Positions 42,849 through 56,132 of a stretch of DNA of 64,000 bases are shown piece by piece (position 1 is the first letter of the stretch; every line of letters begins with the position of its first letter). Under the pieces are notes generated by a model that was given only the letters and a program-made list of their open reading frames with translations, did no database searches and was not told the origin of the DNA. Source of the DNA: Curvularia sp. ZM96 (taxonomy: Eukaryota > Ascomycota > Dothideomycetes > Pleosporales > Pleosporaceae). The position numbers and the translations under genes are program-made. The stretch lies in assembly GCA_022457065.1 (NCBI GenBank), contig JAJGBQ010000002.1, positions 2,976,001 to 3,040,000 of the forward strand, written 5' to 3'.

Positions 42849-43883
42849 TATGTTTCTTAGAGATCAAACAGAGAGTTTCCTTCACAACACCTCTATGCCG
42901 CATGCAGTCGTTTTAAACCAAATATGTTGCTCAGTACCATATCAATTAAATAGACTAAACATTATGAAGTTGACAAGTGCTGCCTAACAGTGAGCTTCGC
43001 GTAGTAGCACTTAGTTTCGCCATCAGAAGTAAGCAGAATGGCCGAACCGCACCGAACATGACCTTACTCTATACAAACGTCTAGACAGAATAGCATTGCG
43101 AAGAGATACAAGGGTCGTTGTCAATGATAGGACGGCATGTAGCCTTATTGAGCGTAGTACCTTACCAAACACAGCTATCATCATATCTCTGCTCTACCCT
43201 TGCCGGCGCTCATGAGCATGGACAGTCCAAACTGCTCATCACCCTTATGTAGAGATCAAACTGAAGCACCTTTCTACGGCCCTAATGATTGCAGTGCTCA
43301 TGCAACGGGCCGTTTGTTGTATGACTGTGCGATAGTTGGATTCCTAAGATATGCGGACCCCTTTGTACCTGCTTGCACTAACGGCGTTCTTCTAGTAGTG
43401 AACACTCACTCCGCTTGCTAAAGCCTAGACTCAGATCTTTGTATTCTATATCATGCTTGCATGTATTGGTTGCAATGTGCTCGAGAGGTACAAGGACGTG
43501 GTGAGTGGGACGAGAGATTAACAGCGGGTCTGCGGAGGTCTCGTTACGTGGGGATGGATGTTATGTCATCCCTTATATACACATCATTTATACACCTGTA
43601 CTGTCTCTCTCCCTTTCGCTCTCAGTCTTCTCTTTCCCACAAAAACACACGTGATCCCAAAAAAACATATAATGGTAATCCCTAAAAGTCGCGAGGTGCC
43701 CCTTGTCTCCAAAACGCCAAGAAATGCCTGCAGTGGCAGCTGGGTCCCCCAAGTGGGAGAAGAGGAATGAATCAATGCCGACTGCTGTTCTCGCTAGCAC
43801 GTACGTTCTGCTTCCATCTGCTCACGTCGCTCTGCATACAAAAAAATTGGTGAATTACAATCCATTTAGAAAAACCAAGCAAC
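42849..43883. other. Intergenic, convergent 3' ends
   Basis: It lies between the NLR and SEC63. The phrase AGAGATCAAAC occurs both at 42858 and near 43250 with similar following bases, a possible remnant of duplication. Frames at 43200-43421 and 43461-43770 are not supported. Confidence 0.45.
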
Positions 43884-46171
43884 CTACTCCTCTTCCGAGT
43901 CCGTGTCGGTATCGGTCTCGCTCTCAGACTCGACGTCACCTTCGGTGTCGCTACCACTGGAGTCGTCGGTGACTGTTCTCCGCTTCTTCGTTGGCGCACC
44001 ACCGGTCTTCATTTGACGCATCTGACCAGCAAGAGAATCTGTATGATGTAAGCGATTGCATTCGCCTTGTCGAGATTGGAGAAACTTACCCTCGTCTGGC
44101 TCACTGATTTCTTCCTCCTCTTCAACCTGCTCGGCTTTGCTGGCATCCTCTACAACCAAGGTGACTTCCATCTTGGTGTCCATGCCAACGTAGCTGTCGC
44201 AAATCAAGTGCATGACGAACGTGTAACTGCCAGGCTGTGGAGGAGCGCCAAATTGCATCTTGAGAGTCTGGACGTTGTATGTAGGCTTGCCACTCTCGTC
44301 AAGAATAGGCTTGTCAAAGGTGGAAAATGTGAATGGAGGTACAGCAATGCGTCCCTGTTTGCTGTCGGCAAGGAACACGTGCCATCTTGGTGCGTGATCG
44401 CGGGCATAGTATGGTGCGTGTGCTAGAGGAGGTTGGATGGGCTTGTCGCTAGAGCTGTCGTTCTTGCGTCCAGTAATCGCCGCAACGTCGCCTTCCGCAG
44501 GATCAATGTCAAGGAGATCTTTCGGGTTGACTTCCGGAATGTCACTGGCACCTGAGGGAAGGAAACGGCCCTTGAGTACAAACTGTACCAAGCTGCTGGG
44601 TGTAACGAATCGTTCGCCAACAACCTTGAAGAAGGCCTTTTCGAGATGGAAACGGGGAATCTGCGTAGCTACAGACATGGATGTGTTGTACTGCTCTTGG
44701 GAAAGAAGACCAGGTTTTACCAGGCGCGCTCTGCGCTGGTCTTCTGGAAGTTGCATGAACTCTTGAATAGTAAGATGTGTCCTTGATCGTTCGGCCTCGG
44801 CGGCGTCGGCGACGGTGGGGGTGAAGTAGGGCAGTTGTTCCAAAGGCGAGGATCCTGGTCGTAGGGCTTGAATGATATTTTGCGATGTCCTGTATGCCGA
44901 TAGTACTGCTGCAGTGTTGCCGTATGCCAATGCGATAGCGGTGTAAGCCTCGTTCAGTCGGAATGCAACAGGTGCAACGGCGAACTTCTCCGCGTTGAGA
45001 GTCTCGTCATCCAATTCAACACGGCCAAGGTATGCCCACAACAAAGTCAGGACCTTGCGTCTCCGGCTGTCTTCCAGATCGTCGAGTTTTTGGCGGTCCT
45101 TTAGTGTGAGTGTCTTGGGAATGAGGGATCCAGAGTTCTCAGAAAGAACCTTTTGTTCCAATTTCGATAGACCGTTCTCTGCCTTCTGTCCAGCGAGAAG
45201 TTCGTTGAACTCCTCTCCACTGCTCAGCGCATAGATGACACCTGTGTCGCCTTGGTCGTTATCGTAGTCGCGGAAGATGTTGCCAGCACTTGCGACCAAC
45301 ACCTTCTCCTTGGTCAATCTCTGAGTTCCGTACCACCATTTGCCGACTGTGTAGGGAAGAATGACACCGAGCGCGAGCGCATAGATGAGCAAGACGTATT
45401 TGCCAGAACCTTCGGTAACCAGCCACTGCGGTAGCGCAATGCCGATGCTAAAGCTCTGTTTCCCGTCGGGGTGGCCATATTGAAGGAAGTTGTTGCGAAT
45501 GTCCTCATCGGTAAGAGCCTTGAAGGCCTTGGTGACGTCTACCCAGTGGTCGTTGATGGTTTGTGTGGTAATGTTCTTCTCGGGGTCCTCGCGAGCCTTG
45601 TCAGGGTGCAGCGTGAGAGAGAGTTTGCGGTAATGCCTCTTGATTTCCTTCTCGTCTGCGCTCTGTGTGGGGAATTAGCATGGTTGTCTAGAGACTAAAG
45701 GAGTCACGGAAGAAGGCTCATACCCTGGATATTCCGAGAATCCTGTAGGGGTCCCAGATTTCAGGTGCAGTCGTTGAAGTGATCAATATGAGGTACACCA
45801 TGGCGGCGTTCAGCGCCCAACCGCCCACCATGACGAGACCCCGCTTAATCCTCCTCTCCATGCGCTTCTGCTTCTTTCGTTGTCCTTGAATGAGATCGGC
45901 ATGTTCGGGAGTGAAGTCGGATTCGATGCGCACTCCGGTGTTTTCAAGTTCTACTTCCATGTCAATATAGTCGTGGTGCAACATCAGCGATATGCGCACC
46001 TTTGCTGGGCCTCAGAAATGATATTGTGGTGGGGACGGTGACGAGTGTGGTGACAGTAAGGATGAAGTAGGGAAAGAACTGGCCCTGCAAGCTTGTTAGA
46101 GGGCAGATGGATCAATGTGCGCATCCAAGCCATACCTGCTCATCGTACGTATAGTCTGTGCCGCCGGACAT
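43884..46171 (-). CDS. SEC63: ER translocation protein Sec63
   Basis: Essential ER membrane J-protein that recruits the Hsp70 Kar2 to the Sec61 translocon. 692 aa, five exons: 46171-46136, 46084-46000, 45953-45724, 45662-44090 and 44038-43884. Introns are 51, 46, 61 and 51 nt. There is a short lumenal N-terminus (MSGGTDYTYDEQ), TM1 (FFPYFILTVTTLVTVPTTIS), TM2 (VMVGGWALNAAMVYLILIT), the lumenal J domain with the HPD tripeptide (~136-138), TM3 (YVLLIYALALGVILPYTVG), the cytosolic Sec63/Brl domain, and an acidic C-terminal tail (SESETDTDTDSEEE) of the type bound by Sec62. Splice joints restore the conserved FLRPSK-VELENT and LGISR-SADEKE. Confidence 0.97.
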
Positions 46172-46980
46172 GTTTAATGTCTGTCCCTAGGGACAAGTGG
46201 AGATGTTGCGAAAGAGCGAATAAAAAAAGAAACCGCGGGGTAGCCTCGAGTTTTAAAGTGGCAGAAGAGGAAGATTGTATCCTAAGCCAGTGGCATTACA
46301 GGGGAGACGTGGGCGGGGCGTATGAAAGAAAGTCGTGGCCACTTCTTGAAGTTGTTCCGACTACTGTGTTCTTTCCCGCCGCACCAAGCAAGACACATGG
46401 CCGCCGCAATTGCGCTTGGGCCTCAACGTCACGTGCCAGCGCGCACCTCATTCACGTCACGACGATATCACGATAGGGGTAGGGGTCATTCACGCTGCCA
46501 GAAACAGATACTGAGACAGACTGCAGGAGAAAGTACTTGCGAATAAAATTTTATGGTAGGAGCCAAATCCATCGAACCCGGCAAGACAGACACAATCCCA
46601 TCAACACGCCTGCAATCTGTCCAGAAGCAAGTAGATCCGTGGAACCCATCTCTCGTTAGATTCGGTTTACAGATATCACATCTATCACAGAGTTTCCGAC
46701 ATGAATCCAACTGAACAAGCTGTTTGCTATGCTAAGTGCATGCGATTTCCACGCTCAATGCCATAACTTGAATGCTTCATATCAATCATTCCTGTGATGC
46801 GCCGACAAAACGCCGAAAGTGTACAAGATGGCATATTATGCTGCCGTCCTTTTCTGACAGAGGCAGAGGAACCAAAAAACCGCTCAATAAAAAGATACAG
46901 GGCCTCGACACCCGTGTGTCTGGCTTTTGTGTTTGAGAGAAACATCAACACCTCGTTCACTTGGAAGCCGTTTAGACAAT
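46172..46980. other. Intergenic: SEC63 promoter and PBS2 3' flank
   Basis: A CACGTG E-box lies near 46431. Open frames on both strands show no domain. No gene is seen. Confidence 0.5.
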
Positions 46981-49065
46981 CTACGCAGCAACCTCTGCTG
47001 ATTCCGCCGCAGCGGAGCCATTTGTGCCATTGTGCGAAGGACTCTGTACTCCTGCATCCAGCGGCGCAGCGTGCAATGCAGGCTTTTCAACACTCTTCAT
47101 CTTGCCGCTTCTTTTCTTTTCGAGAGCAGCCTTGACCCAGTCTGCCACTTCTTGGTCTTCTACCATTTCAATGGCTTCGGCTGGTCCTTTGTCGCCGGCA
47201 GCTTGCTCTGGGGCAGCTTCGTGCGCAGCAGCGACCTCTTCTTCTTCCTCTTCGGTGATGGTGTCGGGCTTTGCAAGAGGGGCGAGCCATGCATGTTGAA
47301 GCAGCATTGCGTAAGTTGGTCGCAGGTTGGGAATCTTGTTCAAACAACCCCGTACAAAGTTCTTGGCCGCATCAGAGTATCCTTCGTCGGGAAGATCCGG
47401 TGGCTCGCCATCAACAATAGCCTAGGAAAATTAGTATCAACTCAGAAACTATTTCACATGATTTGGCACACTTACACTGAGCTGACTGAAGATGTTGTTG
47501 TACGTCTCTGGTGGATAAGGATACTGTCCGAGCGCGCACTCGATGATGGTCAAACCCAAACTCCAGATGTCACTTTGTACGCTGTACGTGCCGCCTCCGG
47601 GGTTGGCCCCTGCTTGTGCAATGCCACCTGAGGATATTCTCTCGGGCGCCATGTAGCTTTGGCATCCGATGTTGGTCTTGGCAATACTGGCGACAAGATT
47701 GCCGCTCACACCAAAATCACAAATTTTGACGGCGCCCCTAGTGTTGACTAGGATGTTGGTAGGCTTGACGTCACGGTGGATAATGTTGTGTTCATCCTTC
47801 AATGATTTCAGGCCCATGGTAGTTGCCAAGGTGATCTTCCTCAGTACACCTTCGGGAACACCGTCGGCGTACAACTTGTCAATAGATCCTCCGTCCATGA
47901 ACTCCATGCAGATGTAGACGGCTCCTTCCTGGAAGAAGGCGCCGTAAAAGTCCACAATGTAGGGTGACCTGCAGCGGTGGAGGACGTCGAGCTCCATTAT
48001 GATGGTAGCAAACTTTGAGTCTTCCAACTCAAGTCTCATTTCCTTCATGGCCATGACAATACCGGTGCCCGCGGCAGGCTTTGCGCTAGAAGGGCTTGAT
48101 TCTTCATCAAAGTTCTTTCGAGACGGAGAGCCTAGCGGAGCCTTGTTTCCCGCAAGACCCTGGCCCGGCTTGCGCATTCGGGGCCTGCTGTGCCTGACTT
48201 TGTATACTGTGCCATAGTTTCCCTTGCCAAGCTCGTCCAGCGTGTCGACTTCGTCGAGTGAGATGTTGAACGTGGTACCACTGGCGAATTGTACACCCTC
48301 TGAGTTGAGTATGGCCTTGCCTGCAAACTTGAGGCTGCCGGTCTTGGTATCGATGTACTGGGAGAATGCGTCAAACTGCGTTTCCTGCTTGCGCGGTTCC
48401 GCATCCTCTTCGGGTTTGTTGCCACCATTCATTTGCCCGAGAGTCAAGCCGGGGTTCCTCCTGCCAGCAGGAGGCGCAGGGCTGCTACCAGGCAGTCCGC
48501 CGGGGAGCTTCATACCGCGTCGCTCCGCCATGGATTTTTTGGGCTCAGGCATGCGCCCGGGCACAGCCGGTGCCGACTGAAAGTTAGTCGTCGGTGGTCT
48601 GGGAGGCAGTCGGAAGTTACTGGGCACGCCCCCAGGGTTGGCACCACTGCCTGGGGACATTGGATTGCGGCCATCAAGAGCTGGGCCAGGGCTTTGTGGC
48701 GCAGGGCCTCTGCCAGGCAAGCCGGTGGGCGGGGCGCCCTTGCGTCCTAGATGTACAGCTTGTATCCTGGCGAGGATGTCCTGGGAGACATTGAGACCGC
48801 TCTGTCTGCTGGAAATGGTGGGCGGGTTTGGAGGACGGGGGTTTCTGGCGGCATTGATGTTGCCGAGGGGCGTGGACGAAGATGTCATGTTGGCAGTTGC
48901 GCCCGACGAGGAGGCTTTTCGCGGGGCGGGGCGCTCAGCGGACGGGTCGTCCAGCGAAGGGGCATCGGCCGAAGGGCTCGAAGGCACGGGCGAGGGCGAG
49001 GGGCTGTCGAAGACGGTATCGGAATCGACGTCGCCGTCGGGAGTGGGGGGATAGGAATCGGCCAT
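46981..49065 (-). CDS. PBS2: MAP kinase kinase Pbs2 (HOG pathway)
   Basis: Dual-specificity MAPKK that activates the Hog1/SakA-type stress MAPK in response to osmotic and other stresses. 676 aa: exon 1 49065-47476, a 54-nt intron (47422-47475, gtaagt..cctag), exon 2 47421-46981. A long Pro/Ser-rich disordered N-terminus is followed by the Pbs2-typical block FSQYIDTKTGSLKFAGKA. The kinase domain has LGKGNYGTVYKV (~273), MAMKEM, HRDVKPTN, DFGVSG and the activation loop SIAKTNIGCQSYMAPER with its Ser and Thr phosphosites. An insert of about 40 residues lies between the glycine loop and the catalytic Lys. The tail is acidic and Ala-rich. Confidence 0.95.
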
Positions 49066-50000
49066 GGCGATGTGGTGACAAAGTCACGGCCCTGGATTGG
49101 CGGGGTACGGGGGCCACAGCACGTGCAAACGAGGGAGGGAAGAATAGGGATGCGAAGACGGCGAAGGAGAGGAGCGGGGGGCAGCGACGGCACCGCGAGA
49201 GGAGATGTCGGGGCGGTGGTAGGGGAAGACGAGTATGGTGGAGAGGTGGTGGTTGTGGGTTGTGTTGTAGCGTGCAAGTTCGCGCGCTGTGACGTGATGG
49301 CGCAGAGACCAAGGATAGCGCCAGTGTGGAGGCTCGCTGCTGCTCGACACGACGCAACAGGCACAGAGGGACGCGCCGCTGATTTCACAGACAGCGACAG
49401 CACAGGACAGCCGAGTCATGCCAGCGACGCACGACAGGGCAGACGAACGCGCAATCCAGCGGCGACTTTGGGCACCAGGCGCCATGGGAAACGCAGGTGC
49501 AGCACGGCAACATTGCGTGTGGGAGGCGTGCAGTGGGCAATGAATGCCATTGCCATTGCCCATCCGCCCCGCTGCGGTGCAGCAGCTGAAATCCAAAGGG
49601 CCGATGAGCCCGCGGACAGGCGATGATGGCTGCGCAGGGCAGACCCGCCTGGGCCCCGGGGCGTGTGGCGCAGAGGCGGTAGCGCGCCCGCGTTGCGCTG
49701 CAGACGATAGCAGCGCGCTCAACAAGCCGCCCGTCGAGTGCCTATCTCGCGCTGTCTGCCCAGGCGCCATGGCCGAGCGGCGCCATGTTTCCGCAGATGC
49801 AGGGCCCAGTGGCCCAAAACACGCCCGGAGCCCGTTCCTTCGGCTGCACTTGCGCCTGCGCCGGGCGCGCGCGGCCGTGACGTCCATGGCCGCCTCGTAG
49901 CGTGTCCCCAGCCAAGACACTTTGCGCTTCAAGATATACTACCTGTGTTTCCGCCTCCACCGCGCCTCCGCGCCTGCCATCCTCCTTAAGGCTACTCACC
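49066..50000. promoter_or_regulatory. GC-rich divergent promoter of PBS2 and the AEC transporter gene
   Basis: 935 bp, very GC-rich, so long chance frames occur on both strands (49084-49932 minus, 48751-49626 plus). They lack motifs and overlap real genes. No defined sites are called. Confidence 0.5.
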
Positions 50001-51830
50001 ATGCCCTTCTTTTCTGCGCCAACGGCCTTGCGCCTGCGCAGCTTCCCACCTCCATCCTCGCCCTTTGTCGCCATGGCCTCCCAATCGCACGACTACTCGT
50101 CCAACGCCCTCTACGGCGCCCTCAAAAATGCCCATTCCTCGCACCCCGACTTCGCCAACCTCACCCTGCTCGTCTTCGAGGCCGTCATGGAGGTCGTCTG
50201 CGTGAGCGCCCCGGGCTACGTCGTGGCCAGAATGGGCCAATTCGATGCAGAGAGCCAGAAGTTCCTTGCAAACCTCAACACACAGCTGTTTACGCCCTGC
50301 CTGAGTGAGTGGCAACCCCCTGGCCGCTGCAACTCAACCTGACCCTGTGCCTTTGCAGTCTTCACCAAGCTCGCCTCCCAATTGACGGCCGAGAAGCTCT
50401 CGGAGCTGACCGTCATTCCCGTCATCTTCGTCGTACAAACACTGATATCCTACCTCGCCGCCCTCGCCGTGTCGCGCCTCTTCAGGTTCAGCAAGCGGGC
50501 CTCCAACTTTGTCGTGGCCATGGCTGTATGTCTTGTCCTGTATTTCCGGCGCTCCGCCAGACACTAACAGCCCCAGGTCTTTGGTAACTCCAACTCGCTG
50601 CCCATCTCTCTGGTCATTTCCCTCTCCAAAACGCTTAAAGGGTTGCACTGGGACAGGATTCCTGGTGACAACGACAACGAAGTCGGTGCGCGCGGCATCC
50701 TCTACCTTCTCATCTTCCAGCAGCTTGGCCAGCTTGTGCGGTGGACGTGGGGGTTCAACGTGCTCCTGGCCCCAGCCAGCGCATACAAGGACGATGAAGG
50801 CAGGAACGAGGCCCTCGAAAGCGGAGAATACAGCGACGACGAGGTGCAGCGCCTTCTGGACGATTCGCATTCTGATTACGAGTCCGGAAACGTTACCAGC
50901 TACGCTACCTCGGCAGACTGCAGCGATTCAGACTCGGATTCCATCTTCAACCGTGGACAAGCCCAAGCATCGGCCCTATTCATCACTCCTACCAATGGCA
51001 ACGCCACGGTCCCCGGAGCCGGCGATATGAGCGCAACCCCCAAGGATCAAGTCGCCAACGGACACCTCAATGGCGTGCTGGCAGCTCACAAGAGGCACGA
51101 AGACATGCCCAAAGGCATCAAGGGCGTACCCGTGCGAGCAAAATTGGCACTGCAACGCTCGGCCACTTCAGTCTCCATAACGACGACGCGCGCTGGCAAC
51201 TGCGTCTTCAGCAGCTTGCCCAAATCGCTCCAGAAGCCCCTCTCCAAGATTGGTGCGGGCTTATCTAAGTTCGGCAAGGGAGTCTGGGACTTTATGAACC
51301 CTCCTCTCTGGGCCATGCTGATTGCTATCGTTGTCGCCTCGATCCCATCGCTGCAACACTTGTTCTTCACCCCCGGAACTTTCATCAACACGTCCGTCAC
51401 CCGCGCTGTCAACCAGAGCGGCCAAGTTGCCGTGCCGCTTATCTTGGTGGTCCTGGGCGCCAATCTTGCCCGCAACACGCTACCAAAGGAGGACCAGCAC
51501 TCAATGGAAGACCCAAGCGTAGAAAAGAAGCTTGTCATTGCCTCGCTCATCAGCCGCATGCTTATTCCAACGCTTCTCATGGCTCCCATGCTGGCCCTGA
51601 CTGCCAAGTACGTGCCAGTCAGCATCCTCGACGACCCCATCTTCATCATTGTCTGCTTCCTTCTCAGTGGTGCACCAAGCGCGCTTCAATTGGCACAAAT
51701 CTGCCAGATCAACAATGTATACATGGGTGCCATGTCGAGGATCCTGTTTCAGAGCTACGTCGTCTGGATCTTGCCGTCGACGCTCCTGCTCGTCATGCTC
51801 GCGTTGGAGACAGTCGAATGGGCAACATGA
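50001..51830 (+). CDS. Auxin efflux carrier family membrane transporter
   Basis: Membrane protein of the AEC/PIN-like family. In yeasts the relatives are Ecm3-type proteins of the ER or plasma membrane, with no firmly known substrate. Exons are 50001-50304, 50359-50525 and 50577-51830. Introns are gtgagt..tgcag (54 nt) and gtatgt..ccag (51 nt). 574 aa from 50001; a second ATG at 50073 would give 550 aa. The N-terminal bundle includes LTLLVFEAVMEVVCVSAPGY, VIPVIFVVQTLISYLAALAV and VFGNSNSLPISLVISL. A long acidic cytosolic loop (~250-375) follows, then the C-terminal bundle (LWAMLIAIVVASIPSLQHLF; IFIIVCFLLSGAPSALQLAQ). The split-bundle layout is typical of the family. Confidence 0.92.
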
Positions 51831-52662
51831 GTTTAGCAGGGTGGAAAACAAGACGGGCGCCAGGTTGCCCCTGTCGCACTACCACAAATGGTGTAGAGTA
51901 TATGCAGACTACAAACAGGAATTTTGGGTTTCTAGCGAGGCGTTTGGGTGTTGGGCGTTTACACACTTGTGACGTAGGCTGTGGGTAGTCCTTGGCAGGA
52001 CTCAGTCGCCACGTCCGGAATAGCTTGTACCTGGACTGCAAGTAATGTTGTATTTTATTTCGTTATAAGAACCTGCTGCTCACTTCCACTTCAGAGCGCA
52101 GTCAAGGCACCATAGCCACGTGTACACTACCACTACGTATTTCACCATTGTTCAGAATCCAAATGGCAGATTTTCTGTCCACTCGTGCTTACTTGCCTCA
52201 TCCTGGGTTGATCTCCTGTAGCCTGCCAAGCCCTCCACCCACATAGAACCTGACGGAGGCAGTCCGTTGACATGCCGTCTGATCCTGAAATGGTGCCTTA
52301 GGCCCGAACGATCCAAGGGCTGTATTCAGCTTGTTTCTTCGTGTCCCGACTTTTGTTTTACGCTTGGGCAGCCTTTGTTTTACCCGTCCTTATCAAGTTA
52401 TCCTGACCGCCAATCAGCTTGGCACGTGGACCCTACTACTCGCGTATACTTTCTTGCCCGCCAGGCCTGGGTATCGATAACACACACGACGCCCGCCCAC
52501 CAAACGGCCCAGTCCTCCTGTCACGAATTTGGGAGCGGCTATTGTCAGAGACTCTCCCTCCCCGGAAATAGGGTTCCCAACGCTTTCTGCTGCCACACAC
52601 GCCGATCCGGCTTACTTACCTAGCCGGATCGCTTCGCTCACCCCTCAAATCATTACCAAAGC
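51831..52662. other. Intergenic: transporter 3' flank and choline kinase promoter
   Basis: CACGTG sites lie near 52128 and 52424. No gene is seen. Confidence 0.5.
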
Positions 52663-55587
52663 ATGGCGACTTCTTCCAATTGGCAGGCTGAGCAGCCCGC
52701 AGGCCCACAGTCAAACGACCCTCTTGTGCTGTCGCCCAGCAACACATTGGACGACGGTGCGTCGCCGAACTCGACCAAAGGTGAGTCCGCCGTCTGTTCA
52801 CCTGTTTTTGCGCAAACTCTTTCAAATCGTACTTGGCGGGGTATAGGTTTGGATGTTACTTTGATTCACGTGCACAAGCCCTCTCCTAAGACCTGGAAAT
52901 GCCCATGCTCCAAGTCGTCTAAACATTTGTGGCTGTATTCTAGCTCATCAGGTAGTTTGCTCGAATTCTACAAACCGGAGAATAGACATTGCCCAGGATT
53001 CTTTCTTGTTTCCCTCACATCCGATTTAGATCCAGCGCACCTGCTTACAATACCTTACAGCTGTAACCTTTCCCGATGATAACACCATCTCTCCACTAAT
53101 CATCGGTAAGAACAAGGAGCTCGACCAGAAGGATTACTTGGACCTTGATAAGCCACCGAGGCATTTCCCAGCCAGTGTCAGTAAAAAGCGGCTTTCTGGT
53201 CGCCCTTCGTATGAACGCGAGGGCTCGTCCAAGTCTGGAGTGCCGGAAGGCAATGTCTCCCTGACATCGTTGCTCTCAGAAAATCCGACTGATGCGGCTT
53301 CTCACAGCCAGCAAGCCCATGACAGTCTGCTGAAACAGGTTGGTGCATGGTTGAAGCAGGAGCGAAGCAGGCGCCATGCGCGGAGGGCAAAGCGCAAAGC
53401 TGCCAAAGCTGGTGTCGCTGTTCATGATGCCTTAGAGGGCGCTGTGGCAGAAATGTCTGACAAGCTCAGTGGTCACCACAGAAGCGACTCGGACTCCTCT
53501 CACGGCGAGGATGCACTCACTCAACTGGCACAGATTCTAGAGAAGAATCTGGCCTTGAAGGCTGCCGAAGCCAAGAGAAGGCCTCACCATTTCCGCAGGT
53601 CCTCCATAGGTCTGAAGCGACACTCTGCCGTCTCCCTGGATTCTGACTACTTCGAGTCGGTAGACCAGCTTGTTCCGAGTTGCGAAGCCATTCTGGACAA
53701 CTCGAAGACCATGGCATACAACGTTGATGAGCCAGGAAACGAATCTAATCTTGATGTAGCTGACAAGGAGAAAGAGGCATGGGCCAAGTTCCGAGCTGAA
53801 ATCCTCCGTCTGACTCACACTCTGAAACTTAAAGGATGGCGAAAGGTGCCCACTGAATTGAGCAATGAGATCAACGTACAGCGGCTGAGCGGCGCACTCA
53901 CAAACGCCGTCTATGTTGTCTCGCCTCCTAAAAACCTGCCACTTCCAGAGCAGAGCGAGGACGGTCCGCCCAAGCCCAGGAACCCTCCACCGTAAGTGTG
54001 TTTTTATGCTCTTCATATTCGTCTAACTCTTCTAGAAAACTCCTCCTCCGTATCTATGGTCCGCAGGTAGAGCATTTGATCGACCGAGAGTCGGAACTAC
54101 AGATCCTGACACGCCTTGCCCGCAAGCGCATTGGTCCACGCCTGCTTGGAACCTTCAGCAACGGACGATTCGAAGAGTTTCTACATGCCCAGCCACTCAC
54201 TTCCAAGGAACTACGCAACCCAGAAACCTCCGTGCAGATTGCAAAGCGTATGCGAGAACTTCACGAGGGAATTGACCTGTTGAAGAAAGAGCGAGAGGCT
54301 GGCCCGTTTGTCTGGCAGAACTGGGACAAATGGGTTAATCGCTGCGAACACATTGTGAACTGGATGGACCAGAAGGTCCGCGAGAGCAGCAACGACCCCT
54401 CCAAAGCCTCTTCTGACGACTTGAAGAAACGAGGATATGTGTGCGGCGTCGAGTGGCCTGTATTCAAGCAGATGATTTACAAGTACCGGAAATGGCTGGA
54501 AGACCAGTATGGTGGCATTGATAAGATCAATGAGCGAATGGTCTTTGCCCACAATGATGTGAGTTTAATGCGAAGTGGAAATGACGTATCCTGACCTGTC
54601 ACAGACTCAATATGGAAACATACTTCGAATGATGCCCGAGGGCGAGTCACCACTGCTGCTGCCAGCCAACCAGCACAAGCAACTGGTAGTTATTGACTTT
54701 GAATACGCAAATGCAAACTTGCCTGGCCTTGAATTTGCCAACCACTTTGTAAGATCATTTATTGCTCATCTCCATGCAGCGCCTCTTGCAGGAATAGACT
54801 GACACCGTTCTAGACAGAATGGGCGTACAACTACCACGATCCCGAAGCTCCCTGGCGTTGCAATACTAAAAATTATCCAACCCTCGAGGAGCAGCATCGA
54901 TTCATCCGGGCATACCTGATGCACAACCCATCATACAAGGCCCCTGGTGGCTACGCGTCCAACCCGGCTACACCACACCTTGGACCGCTCCCCACTTCTG
55001 GTAGCACGACCGCCTTAACTGCGACCGCAGCTCCAAGTAGCATTTCCGCCTTTATGCTTGACTCGCGCGCTCCCCCCGGTGAAAAGTACCAAGAGCAAGA
55101 AGCCCAGTTCGAGCGCCAAATCGAAGAAGAAGCCCGCCGCCTACTAGCCGAAACAAAACTCTGGCGTCTCGCCAACTCCGCCATGTGGGTAGCCTGGGGC
55201 ATAGTCCAAGCCCACATCCCCGGTCTCCCCGACTTCAGCGACGACGAAGACAAACCCGCCGCCAATACCAGCCCCGAAGCCGCTACCCTCTCCAGCGCCA
55301 CTGCTGAACTGGAAGCCGCAGCGAAAGCAGAGCAAAAAGACACCACTACTTCTACTACCAGCGGGACCGTGAGTCAAGAATCGGCGGAGCAAGCAGATGC
55401 ACAGGCGCGCAAAGCCCAGGACGAAGCTGACCTTTACAAGCTGCAGGACGAGGAGGAATTCGATTATCTGCAGTATGCGAATGACCGAGCCATGTTTGTC
55501 TGGGGCGATGCGCTTAGAATGGGGATTGTAAAGGCGAGTGAGTTGCCTGAGGAGTTGCTGGAGAGAGTGAAGGTCGTGGAGTATTGA
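52663..55587 (+). CDS. CKI1: Choline kinase
   Basis: Phosphorylates choline (and often ethanolamine), the first step of the CDP-choline route to phosphatidylcholine. Five exons: 52663-52780, 53061-53991, 54036-54558, 54605-54748 and 54814-55587. Introns are 280, 44, 46 and 65 nt; 829 aa. The N-terminal ~270 residues are a disordered, basic and Ser-rich extension. The kinase part starts around LKGWRKVPTELSNEINVQRL with SGALTNAVYVV. The catalytic Brenner motif is HNDTQYGNIL, whose junction spans an intron, and the metal-binding block is VVIDFEYANAN. The C-terminus has a long Ala/Glu-rich insert before the final WGDALRMG segment. It is longer than yeast Cki1 because of the N-terminal extension and this insert. 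Confidence 0.94.
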
Positions 55588-56132
55588 GGGCTGGGTGTGT
55601 GTAGTGTGGGGAGAACACAGGGCGGTACGAAGGAAGAATGAGTAATGATTGGGTTGGTTGAAGGGGGGGATTGAATGAGTGGGGAGAAAGCGATTGAAGA
55701 GAGAGGGAAAGAAGAGAAATGTTGAAGGATAGATAAGTGTTTACTTCACTTTTCTTTCTGTTCTTTTTCTCCTCCTCATCTTCCTTTTCGCCGTGTACTC
55801 AAGCCTCGCCTTCTACGAATGAAGAAATGAAAAATGAGAAATGAGAACATAGACATGTGCAACGAGGAATCCAGTTGGAACTCGATGACAGAGGAAAACG
55901 TTGGCTTCCGCGTTTCCTTTGGAATATGGAAGATGAAAAAAAGAAGATAGAACACGAGTAAGTGACATGCTCTGGTATATATGTACACCGACAAACGCCA
56001 GGTTGGAGTAAACAACAATAACTCCGCTCCACATACCCAGCCAGACCCAAGCAGAACAGACCAGCCAGCCCCCAAAAAAGAACACTGGGAACACACAAAA
56101 AAAGGGATATAAAAGAACGGCTAGAACAGGCG
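55588..56132. other. Intergenic, convergent 3' ends
   Basis: G/A-rich 3' flank of choline kinase, then the 3' flank of MTW1. Three overlapping minus-strand frames (55776-56098) in different phases show no protein features. Confidence 0.55.

Noticed and set aside
42855..43290. Repeated AGAGATCAAAC segments after the NLR gene
   Set aside because: Similarity is limited to roughly 15-35 bases and is too weak to call a duplication.
49084..49932. 282-codon minus-strand open frame between PBS2 and the transporter gene
   Set aside because: It lies in very GC-rich promoter DNA, with Arg/Ala/Pro composition and no motifs; long frames are expected by chance there.
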